DNA from: Campylobacterales bacterium
Lineage (GTDB): Bacteria; Campylobacterota; Campylobacteria; Campylobacterales; QNZT01
Length of the DNA: 11,166 nt
Assembly (NCBI GenBank): GCA_027055005.1
Contig: JALUNR010000086.1
Coordinates: forward strand, 1-11,166
Reading direction: 5' to 3'
Numbering within the stretch: the stretch's first letter is position 1; the number at the start of each line of letters is the position of its first letter. A program made the translations under genes and the position numbers. Shown here piece by piece: positions 1 to 6,406 of this stretch. The notes beneath the pieces are model-generated. The model made no database searches. It was not told the origin of the DNA and saw nothing but the letters and a program-made list of their open reading frames with translations.

Positions 1-680
1 CTAAACAAACAAAAGAAGATATTATAAATTTTTATAATATCAAAGAGGAGAAACTACTTTTTTTACCAAATGGTATTCCTTATAAGGTACAAAATATAAA
101 ACAACCATCTAATAAAGATTTTTATCAAAAATATAACCAAAACAGTTTACAATTTGTAGTAGTTGGAAGAATCAATCTTTCAAAAGGATTTGATAGAATT
201 TTAAAATTTTTAAATTATTTAGATACTTCAAATGTAAATAAAGATATAACACTCAACATTGTGGGCAAACAAACAAATGAAACTAAAAATATTTTTAAAG
301 ATGCAAAATATACAAACATTAATATTGTTTTTCATGGTTATATAGATGATAAAAAATTAAACACCCTTTATAAACAGAGTCATTTTTGTCTATTTTTATC
401 AAGAAATGAAGGCTATGGACTACCATTAGTTGAAGCTATGTGGTTAAAAAGTATTCCTATTGTTTCAAAGCTCCCAGTATTTAGTGAGATTTTAGGAGAT
501 GAATATCCAAAATTTGATGATAAAACAGGATATGAAGAAGCTATTTTCAACTTTATAAAAGAGTTTTTATCAAACAAAACTTTTCAAAATAAAATTCATT
601 TAAATATTGAAAGAGCAATACTTTTACAAAAAAATGGTTATTTAAAATCAGCAAAAAACATAATGGAATATATAAAATGA
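1..680 (+). CDS. GT-B glycosyltransferase (GT4-type), C-terminal part, 5' truncated
   Basis: The frame is open from the window edge (first whole codon at base 3) to the TGA at 678-680, giving about 225 residues with no start in view. The GTG at 261 is internal: the residues before it already carry the typical GT-B hinge and nucleotide-sugar-domain entry, LFLPNGIP (about 57-80) followed by VVVGRINLSKGFDRIL (about 160-203). The EX7E signature of retaining GT4 enzymes is present as NEGYGLPLVEAM, with glutamates at bases 408-410 and 432-434. Such enzymes move a sugar from an NDP-sugar to a growing glycan at the cytoplasmic face of the inner membrane. Donor and acceptor cannot be read from the sequence. 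The stop overlaps the next ATG by 4 bases (ATGA), so it is translationally coupled to the GT2 gene. The missing N-terminus should hold the acceptor domain. Family call is secure; the exact role is unknown. Confidence 0.88.
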   Translation, partial: KQTKEDIINFYNIKEEKLLFLPNGIPYKVQNIKQPSNKDFYQKYNQNSLQFVVVGRINLSKGFDRILKFLNYLDTSNVNKDITLNIVGKQTNETKNIFKDAKYTNINIVFHGYIDDKKLNTLYKQSHFCLFLSRNEGYGLPLVEAMWLKSIPIVSKLPVFSEILGDEYPKFDDKTGYEEAIFNFIKEFLSNKTFQNKIHLNIERAILLQKNGYLKSAKNIMEYIK

Positions 681-1444
681 AAAATATATACATCTCTATA
701 ATTTCACACAATCAACAAGATTTAGTTATCCAAAACTTTAAAAATATCCAAGAAAATTATGATACTTTTTCTATAAAATTATCCATTATAGATAATACAG
801 GTTCATCTAAACTCAAAGATTTTTGTATCCAAAATAATATATTTTATTTTTATGATGGCAAAACAAGAGGTTTTGGTCAAAATCATAATAAAATGTTTGA
901 ACTGTTAAATCCTAAAGATGATGATTTATTTATCATCTGCAATCCAGATATTAGTATAAGTACAAAAAATCTTTTAGGACTTATTGAAAATTTTTATACT
1001 TCCAACTATGATATGGTAGCTCCTAGATCATATCTTGATAAAAAAACAAACTTTTTGGATTATCCAGATAGATATTTCCCTCACTTAGCTAACTTTTTTA
1101 TTTCTATACTTACAGGAAAAAGATTACACTATGGAACAAATACTGAAGTTGAATATCCACAGTGGCTTTCTGGCTCATTTATAATCTTTAAACCTAAAGT
1201 ATTTAAAAATTTAAATGGTTTTGATGAAAGATATTTTATGTATTGTGAAGATATTGATTTATGTTTTAGAGCAAAAAAAGCTGGATTTAAATTAAAACTA
1301 GATAAAGAGTATTTTATAGAACATAATTCACAAATGCATAGTAGAAATCTCTTTTCAAAAAATATTTTTTGGCATATAAACTCAGCTTTTAGATTTAGTA
1401 TAAAACATCATAGAATTTTAGGACTTACAAAGGCAAAAAGTTGA
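677..1444 (+). CDS. GT2 family glycosyltransferase, rhamnosyltransferase-like
   Basis: A 255-residue GT-A fold enzyme of family GT2, of the WbbL/RfbF-like branch that often transfers rhamnose from dTDP-rhamnose during O-antigen or capsule synthesis. Visible motifs in order: N-terminal strand and IIDNTG (37-42), GFGQNHN (65-71), the DXD-like NPDI (89-92) that should hold the metal and nucleotide sugar, WLSGSFIIF (163-171), and GFDERYFMYCEDIDLCFR (181-198), whose acidic ED.D cluster is the usual acceptor/base region of this group. There is no signal peptide or membrane segment, so it should act at the cytoplasmic side of the inner membrane. The ATG overlaps the preceding stop by 4 bases and has no strong Shine-Dalgarno sequence, so re-initiation is likely. 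Its own TGA overlaps the following TTG start by 4 bases. Family is sure; the sugar specificity is an inference from resemblance only. Confidence 0.88.
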   Translation: MKNIYISIISHNQQDLVIQNFKNIQENYDTFSIKLSIIDNTGSSKLKDFCIQNNIFYFYDGKTRGFGQNHNKMFELLNPKDDDLFIICNPDISISTKNLLGLIENFYTSNYDMVAPRSYLDKKTNFLDYPDRYFPHLANFFISILTGKRLHYGTNTEVEYPQWLSGSFIIFKPKVFKNLNGFDERYFMYCEDIDLCFRAKKAGFKLKLDKEYFIEHNSQMHSRNLFSKNIFWHINSAFRFSIKHHRILGLTKAKS

Positions 1445-2910
1445 AAAATATAGGTATTTTACTAGACTCCCCATATCAAGAAAAATATATTATTGATTTT
1501 ATCAATGAGCTAAAAAATAATAAAAATATAAAATTATTTCTAATCCCTTCTGAAAAAGAAAAACATATTTATGACTACTATATTTCACTTGAAGAAAAAC
1601 TTTTATCAAATATTTTTAATGAAATAAAAACATACACTAAAAAATCATATCTTCAACTCTCATATGATAAAAATTTAAAATTAGACCTTTTAATAAACTT
1701 AAATTTTTGTAAGCCCCCTAAAATAACTGCAAAAGATGGAACTATATCTTTAAACTACAATAAACCTATCAGCTTTTGGGAAGTTCTTTTAAGAAAAGAT
1801 AATCTTAATTTTTCAATCAATTATGAAAATAATAACAATAAAATAACTCTTTTAAATGGAAAACTTTCAACACTAAGATTTATCTCACAAATGAAAATAA
1901 GAGTTTTTAGAGAAAGCTTAGTTTTTATAGAAGATTTTATAAAGCAATATGCAAACAACAACACTCTTCTTGCCAATACAGATAATACTCATAACTTTGA
2001 TACAAAAATACCTAGCATAGTAGATATACTAAAATATATTTTTAAAACCATAAGACTTTTCTTTATCCTTGCCTTTAAAAGAAAAATATTAAAACAACAC
2101 CCTAGATTTCATGTAGGGTTTATGTTTGAAGATTTTGATAACAATCTTTATAATATAACCCAGATAAAAACTCCACCTTTTCACTTTTATGCTGATCCTT
2201 TTGTATACACATATGACAATAGACATATAGTTTTCTTGGAGGATTTTGACTACAAAAAAAATATTGCTTGTATAAGTTGTGTAGAAATTTTTCAAGACAA
2301 AAGTTACAAAATCTTAGGCAAAGTGATAGATGAGCCTTTTCATCTATCATTTCCTTATCTTTTTGAGTATCAAAATACTCTTTTTATGATACCAGAAAGT
2401 AGTGCATCGATGTCTATAAGAGTTTATAAATGCTTAGAATTTCCACTAAAATGGCAATTTGAAAAAGAGATTATGAAAGATATAAAAGCAGCTGATACTA
2501 TAGTTTTTGAAAAAGATAGTAAGTGGTGGCTACTAACAAATCATACAACAAAAAATAATGACGATCAAGCTAGTCTTTTGTATATTTATCAAAGTGATTC
2601 ACCACTAAGCCAAAACTGGATACCTCATAAGAAAAATCCAGTTATTTTTGATAGTAATACAGGAAGGAATGCTGGAATCATAATAAAAGACAACCAAATC
2701 ATAAGAGCTAGACAAAAGCAAAAATTCAATCTATATGGAGCAGAATTTTCACTAGCAAAAATAGAAGACTTAACTCTAAACTCTTATAAAGAAAATGAAC
2801 TTTTAGAAATAAAACCAAACTTTCTACCAAATATAAAAGCAACCCACCATTTAAACTCAAAAAATGGTATAACTGTTGTTGACTTTATGAAATATGAGAA
2901 GATTTATTGA
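1441..2910 (+). CDS. Formyltransferase-like plus GINT1-N-like beta-propeller protein of a glycan locus
   Basis: This 489-residue protein has two parts. Residues about 1-170 resemble a formyltransferase-type Rossmann domain: MKNIGILLDS start, LDLLINLNF (81-89), then DGTISLNYN and SFWEVL (99-116). The histidine expected where formyltransferases bind catalytically is not visible. Residues about 196-215 are hydrophobic and basic and might touch the membrane. Residues about 225-489 match the five-bladed propeller-like domain found at the N-terminus of plant glucosamine inositolphosphorylceramide transferase (GINT1): HFYADPFV (248-255), HLSFPYLF (301-308), MIPES (316-320), FPLKWQF (334-340), AADTIVF (350-356), RQKQKFNLYGAEF (424-436). 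Bacterial proteins with this layout sit in polysaccharide loci, but I know of no assigned reaction. The start is TTG at 1441, overlapping the GT2 stop and preceded by AAGG about 7 bases upstream. The last 26 bases overlap the end of the opposing radical SAM gene. Confidence 0.75.
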   Translation: MKNIGILLDSPYQEKYIIDFINELKNNKNIKLFLIPSEKEKHIYDYYISLEEKLLSNIFNEIKTYTKKSYLQLSYDKNLKLDLLINLNFCKPPKITAKDGTISLNYNKPISFWEVLLRKDNLNFSINYENNNNKITLLNGKLSTLRFISQMKIRVFRESLVFIEDFIKQYANNNTLLANTDNTHNFDTKIPSIVDILKYIFKTIRLFFILAFKRKILKQHPRFHVGFMFEDFDNNLYNITQIKTPPFHFYADPFVYTYDNRHIVFLEDFDYKKNIACISCVEIFQDKSYKILGKVIDEPFHLSFPYLFEYQNTLFMIPESSASMSIRVYKCLEFPLKWQFEKEIMKDIKAADTIVFEKDSKWWLLTNHTTKNNDDQASLLYIYQSDSPLSQNWIPHKKNPVIFDSNTGRNAGIIIKDNQIIRARQKQKFNLYGAEFSLAKIEDLTLNSYKENELLEIKPNFLPNIKATHHLNSKNGITVVDFMKYEKIY

Positions 2911-2919
2911 TTTCATAAA
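2884..2919. repeat. 10-bp inverted repeat over the convergent gene ends
   Basis: TTTATGAAAT (2884-2893) and ATTTCATAAA (2910-2919) are exact complements with a 16-base loop. They bracket the overlap between the plus-strand GINT1-N-like gene (stop at 2908-2910) and the minus-strand radical SAM gene (stop at 2887-2885). The stem has one G-C pair and no T-run on either side, so it is weak as a terminator. Confidence 0.45.
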
Positions 2920-3796
2920 ACTTAATTCCAGCAACATCACTTTTAAAAATTTCTCCTCTTTTTAGTAACTCACTCAAAATATTTTTTGATTTATTACTAA
3001 AAAGAGTATCTATATCAAACTGACTTTGTGGACGATGTGATAAAAGATTTAAAATTTCCTCTTGTGAAAAGTTTTCTTTTGTTTTTGGAGGATTTTTTAT
3101 TATTATGGTTATTGGAAGATTTGTAAAAAGTTTTGATAGTTCTACAAGTTTCTCTTCTTCAACTTTTTGAACTTTATACGCTGGTGGACGATCTATCGTT
3201 CCTAAATCTATCCTATCTGGTTTTATGTCATGAAGAATTTTATTTAGTTTTTCTATCTCTTCAGTTTTGTCATTTATACCTTTTACTAAAAGGATTTCTA
3301 TCACTAGAGTTGGTGGATTTATATTTTTCATACACTCTATAAGATGAGATATATCTATACCTTTTAGTGGTCTATCTATCTTTTTAAAGCACTTAGGAGT
3401 TGCACAGTCAAGTGATAGTTTTACAATATCTATTTTTTCTAAAGTAGCTTTTATTTTATCATCACAAATAGTTGAGGCATTTGAGAGGATTAAAAGTTTT
3501 TTGTTTTGTTTTATCTTGTTTAACTCATCTACTAAATCATCAAGATATGGATAGAGAGTTGGCTCTCCATTTGAAGTTATAGTTATAACTTCAACTTTTG
3601 GAAACTTTTCTAGTTTTTCTTTTACTTCTTTTATAACTTCTTTTACTGAGGGAGGATTTTTTATAATATCAACTGGTTTAGCAGCTTCTAATTCACAGTA
3701 AACACAATCAAAGTTACAACTTTTTTCTTTAGGAGAGAGGTCTATCCCTAAAGATAGTCCAAACCTCCTAGAATTTACTGGTCCAAAAGTAAACAC
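2885..3796 (-). CDS. Radical SAM protein, COG0731 (TYW1/MoaA-like) family
   Basis: A 303-residue radical SAM protein. The cluster-binding motif is CNFDCVYC (Cys27, Cys31, Cys34), which holds the 4Fe-4S cluster that cleaves S-adenosylmethionine. It is preceded by FGPVNSRRFGLSLGIDL (4-20), the N-terminal signature of COG0731 proteins. Further marks are ITSNGEPTLYP and the barrel strand VKLSLD. The C-terminal 70 residues look like a small winged-helix domain. COG0731 is often labelled wyosine tRNA-modifying, but that reaction belongs to archaea and eukaryotes, and the bacterial members have no proven substrate that I know of. The start is GTG at 3796, two bases after the hemE stop; an in-frame stop just upstream excludes a longer product, and the FGPV.SRR motif excludes a shorter one. 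The Shine-Dalgarno sequence is poor, so translation probably depends on coupling to hemE. It is the last gene of the minus-strand operon. Confidence 0.88.
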   Translation of the reverse strand: MFTFGPVNSRRFGLSLGIDLSPKEKSCNFDCVYCELEAAKPVDIIKNPPSVKEVIKEVKEKLEKFPKVEVITITSNGEPTLYPYLDDLVDELNKIKQNKKLLILSNASTICDDKIKATLEKIDIVKLSLDCATPKCFKKIDRPLKGIDISHLIECMKNINPPTLVIEILLVKGINDKTEEIEKLNKILHDIKPDRIDLGTIDRPPAYKVQKVEEEKLVELSKLFTNLPITIIIKNPPKTKENFSQEEILNLLSHRPQSQFDIDTLFSNKSKNILSELLKRGEIFKSDVAGIKFYEINKSSHIS

Positions 3797-3798
3797 TC

Positions 3799-4830
3799 TT
3801 ATCTTTTACTTGTTTCTTGGCAAAGTTTTACAAAGTATTTTGCATTTTCAACTGGAACATCAGGTAAAATTCCATGACCTAAGTTAAAGATATGTCTTCC
3901 GTCTTTCATAGTATTTGCCAAGCTCTCAACACACTCTTTTGTTGCCTCTTTTGAGTAAAGTCGGCAAGGCTCCATATTACCTTGAAGTACATATTTATCG
4001 CCTAATTTTTCTTTTGCTAGTGCCATAGGAGTTCCCCAATCAACACCAAAAACATCAAAGTTTCCATATACATCATCTAAAAATGAAGGAACTCCTTTTG
4101 GAAACATTATAACTGGAATATGAGGATATTTTTCTTTCAAATATTCAGCTATTTCAACCATATATTTCCAACTAAACTCATCATATTTTGATGGTTCTAT
4201 TGCTGCTGCCCATGAGTCAAAAATTTGTACTACTTCGATTCCAGCTTGGATTTGTTTTTCCATATAGTATTTTACAACTTCAGTTACTTTTTTTAATATC
4301 TTATGTAAAAGTTCAGGATTTTGATACATCATTTTTTTAGATATTGTATAAGTCTTTGTTCCTTGCCCCTCTATCATATAAGTTGCAAGAGTCCAAGGTG
4401 CTCCACAAAATCCTATAAATGCTTTATCGTCTGGTAACTTTTCTTTCACTATTTTAATAGTATCATAAACATAAGTTAGCTTACTAGCAGCCTCTTCTCC
4501 ACCTATAAGAGCATCTAAATCATCTTCATTTTCAATAGGTTTTTCAAAAACTGGTCCCTCTCCTTTTACAAAGTCTAACTTCATTCCCATCTCATTTGGA
4601 ATTACTAAAATATCACTAAAAAGTATAGCTGCATCGACTTCTACTATATCAACAGGTTGCAGAGTTACCTCTGCTGCCATCTTAGGAGAGTGGCAAAGGT
4701 TTAAAAAGTTTCCAGCCTTTTTTCTTACTTCCATATACTCTGGAAGGTATCTTCCTGCTTGTCTCATCATCCATACTGGTGTATATGGAGTTTCCTTACC
4801 AAAACAGGCATCTATAAATATTTTACTCAA
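3799..4830 (-). CDS. hemE: Uroporphyrinogen decarboxylase
   Basis: HemE removes four acetate carboxyl groups from uroporphyrinogen III to give coproporphyrinogen III in haem synthesis, in the cytoplasm and without cofactors. The 343-residue product has the usual length. Motifs: PVWMMRQAGRYLPEY (18-32) with substrate-binding arginines; ILFSDILVIP (69-78) with the key Asp73; GFCGAPWTLATYMIEG (140-155) with Tyr151; IFDSWAA (203-209); FPKGVPSF (243-250); and LGHGILPDVP (317-326) with His319. These match the catalytic Asp, Tyr, Ser and His positions of known enzymes. The start is TTG at 4830, supported by an AAGGAG 8 bases upstream, inside the end of the YqhA-family gene, whose stop lies two bases before it. 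A co-transcribed radical SAM gene follows after 2 bases. Nothing is missing or odd apart from the TTG start. Confidence 0.97.
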   Translation of the reverse strand: MSKIFIDACFGKETPYTPVWMMRQAGRYLPEYMEVRKKAGNFLNLCHSPKMAAEVTLQPVDIVEVDAAILFSDILVIPNEMGMKLDFVKGEGPVFEKPIENEDDLDALIGGEEAASKLTYVYDTIKIVKEKLPDDKAFIGFCGAPWTLATYMIEGQGTKTYTISKKMMYQNPELLHKILKKVTEVVKYYMEKQIQAGIEVVQIFDSWAAAIEPSKYDEFSWKYMVEIAEYLKEKYPHIPVIMFPKGVPSFLDDVYGNFDVFGVDWGTPMALAKEKLGDKYVLQGNMEPCRLYSKEATKECVESLANTMKDGRHIFNLGHGILPDVPVENAKYFVKLCQETSKR

Positions 4831-4832
4831 AA

Positions 4833-5372
4833 CTAATGCTCCTTTTCTTTTGTATTTTCATCTCCATGACCTTTATGCAAGAAATAAAGAGCAAATGACA
4901 GTGCAAATATACTACCAGCAAAATATAACATTTCCAATGCACCATTATACTCAGTATGCAACACCCTTTTGAAAAAGCTAACTATCAAAACCATAACTAT
5001 AACTTTTGCTAACTTATCTTTTAACTGGTCCAAAGAGTGTATCTCTAAAATCTTAGAAGTATCACTACACTTTGCAGGATCTAACTCAGATATAAAAAGT
5101 TCATAAAGTCCAAAACTAAAGATAAGCATAACAACAGCAATCAAATAAAGATCAACTGCACCTATAATACTTCCAACAACTTCTTCATGAAATTTATTTG
5201 GGTGTGCATGATTTAAATATGTAACAAAAACATACTTTGCCATATCCCATAAATCAACACTTGCTATGATAAAAAGAGCTATTGCTCCAAGCATTCCAAA
5301 AATAACTGCTAAAAGAATAAAAAGCCTTCCACTCCATAGAGTATTTTCAAATATCTTTTCTATAAAGCCCAC
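4833..5372 (-). CDS. YqhA/UPF0114 family inner-membrane protein
   Basis: A 179-residue integral membrane protein of the YqhA family (UPF0114), whose function is not established. It begins with the family-like FIEKIFENTLWSGR and has about four membrane segments, near residues 17-38, 68-92, 120-136 and 148-165. The family's most recognisable block is VDLYLIAVVMLIFSFGLYELFISELDP (73-99), with acidic residues inside or at the ends of the second segment. The C-terminal tail is charged and histidine-containing. I chose the GTG at 5372 because GGAGGA stands 6 bases before it and it overlaps the asd stop (TAGTG). The longer frame from ATG at 5396 has no Shine-Dalgarno sequence and would overlap asd by 25 bases. 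The gene lies between asd and hemE with no room for its own promoter. Nothing in the sequence links it directly to either pathway. Confidence 0.85.
   Translation of the reverse strand: MGFIEKIFENTLWSGRLFILLAVIFGMLGAIALFIIASVDLWDMAKYVFVTYLNHAHPNKFHEEVVGSIIGAVDLYLIAVVMLIFSFGLYELFISELDPAKCSDTSKILEIHSLDQLKDKLAKVIVMVLIVSFFKRVLHTEYNGALEMLYFAGSIFALSFALYFLHKGHGDENTKEKEH
4839..4844 (-). promoter_or_regulatory. Ribosome binding site fixing the hemE TTG start
   Basis: On the minus strand this reads AAGGAG, 8 bases before the TTG at 4830-4828. It lies inside the last codons of the YqhA-family gene. It supports the TTG, and no ATG nearby is a better candidate. Confidence 0.75.
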
Positions 5373-6406
5373 TAAACTTCCTCCAACTCTATCCATTTTT
5401 GAGCAATTCGCATGGCATTTGTCGCAGCCCCTACTCTTACTTGATCAGCAACATTCCAAAAGTGAAGTATATTATCTCTAAAATTATCTTTTCTAATCCT
5501 TCCAACATATGTTAAATCAGTATCAGTTGAAATAACAGGCATAGGATAAATTCCATCATTTAGATTGTCCATAACCTTCATATTTTCAAAGTTAGAAAAT
5601 GCTTCTTTTACTTTATAAATATCTACATTAACTTCATCTTCAAAAGTTACAGTAATACTTTCACTATGACTTCTTAAAACTGGAACTCTTACACAAGTAG
5701 CACTTACTTCTATATCTTTATGAAGAATTTTTCTAGTTTCATTTACCATTTTCATCTCTTCTTTTGTATAGTCATTTTCTAGTGGTACATCTATGTGTGG
5801 GATGACATTTAATGCTATTTGATGCATAAAAGCTTTATGTTCACTTTCATCTAGTTTAAATGCAAAGAAGTCTTGCATCTGCTTTACAAGCTCTTCCATA
5901 CCAGCTTTTCCAGCCCCACTTGTTGCTTGATAAGTACTTACATCTACTCTTTTTATAGGGTAAATATTTTCTAGGGCTTTTAAAGATTGTACCATTTGGA
6001 TAGTTGAGCAATTTGGATTTGCTATGATTCCACTTTCTCTCCAAAGTTTTATGTCCTCAGGATTTACCTCTGGTACAACAAGTGGAATATTTGGATCCAT
6101 TCTAAAGTGGCTAGTGTTATCTATCACAACTGCTCCAGCTTCTACTGCATACTTTGCAAACTCTGCACTTACACTTCCACCTGCACTAAAAAAAGCTATC
6201 TCTATCTCTTCTTCTTCAAAAATTTCAGGAGTTAACTCTTTTACCTTTATATACTTTTTATTGTACTCTATCTCTTTTCCAATACTTCTACTACTTGCTA
6301 GTGGAACTAACTTATTTATAGGAAAGTTATGCTCTTCAAATAGTCTATAAAACTCTTCTCCAACAGCTCCAGTTGCTCCTACTACTGCGACATTATATTT
6401 TCTCAA
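5372..6406 (-). CDS. asd: Aspartate-semialdehyde dehydrogenase
   Basis: Asd reduces aspartyl phosphate to aspartate semialdehyde with NADPH, the branch point towards lysine/diaminopimelate, threonine and methionine, and so also feeds peptidoglycan. The 344-residue product shows the NADP-binding VVGATGAVGEEF (8-19), SAGGS (74-78), the active-site block NPNCSTIQMV (130-139) with nucleophile Cys133, TYQATSGAGKAGM (158-170) with Gln160, and TCVRVPVLRSHSES (237-250) with substrate-binding Arg240 and catalytic His247. The start is TTG at 6406, overlapping the regulator's TGA stop by 4 bases, with GAGGTG 5 bases upstream; the next residues (RKYNVAVVGATG) fit the family's N-terminus. The gene follows the NtrC-family regulator, the same adjacency as flgR-asd in Campylobacter jejuni. 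Confidence 0.97.
   Translation of the reverse strand: MRKYNVAVVGATGAVGEEFYRLFEEHNFPINKLVPLASSRSIGKEIEYNKKYIKVKELTPEIFEEEEIEIAFFSAGGSVSAEFAKYAVEAGAVVIDNTSHFRMDPNIPLVVPEVNPEDIKLWRESGIIANPNCSTIQMVQSLKALENIYPIKRVDVSTYQATSGAGKAGMEELVKQMQDFFAFKLDESEHKAFMHQIALNVIPHIDVPLENDYTKEEMKMVNETRKILHKDIEVSATCVRVPVLRSHSESITVTFEDEVNVDIYKVKEAFSNFENMKVMDNLNDGIYPMPVISTDTDLTYVGRIRKDNFRDNILHFWNVADQVRVGAATNAMRIAQKWIELEEV
5379..5384 (-). promoter_or_regulatory. Ribosome binding site selecting the GTG start of the YqhA-family gene
   Basis: The minus strand reads GGAGGA here, then 6 bases, then GTG at 5372-5370. The site lies inside the last codons of asd. The alternative ATG at 5396-5394 lies upstream of this site and is preceded by CTCAAAA, which has no pairing potential, so the shorter protein is favoured. 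Confidence 0.75.

Noticed and set aside
261..680. A separate 139-residue gene starting at GTG 261
   Set aside because: The frame is open back to the window edge and the upstream residues carry glycosyltransferase motifs, so this is the tail of a longer gene.
2254..2261. A8 run inside the GINT1-N-like gene, and A7/T7 runs in the partial glycosyltransferase, as phase-variable tracts
   Set aside because: Such short A/T runs are expected in DNA this AT-rich; phase variation in Campylobacterota usually uses longer G/C tracts, and none is present.
5373..5396. ATG 5396 as start of the YqhA-family gene
   Set aside because: It has no Shine-Dalgarno sequence and would overlap asd by 25 bases, whereas GTG 5372 has GGAGGA at ideal distance and overlaps the asd stop.
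6024..6350. Plus-strand open frame opposite asd, and similar ones near 2089-2350 and 3133-3342
   Set aside because: They lie wholly inside well-identified genes on the other strand and have no recognisable features.
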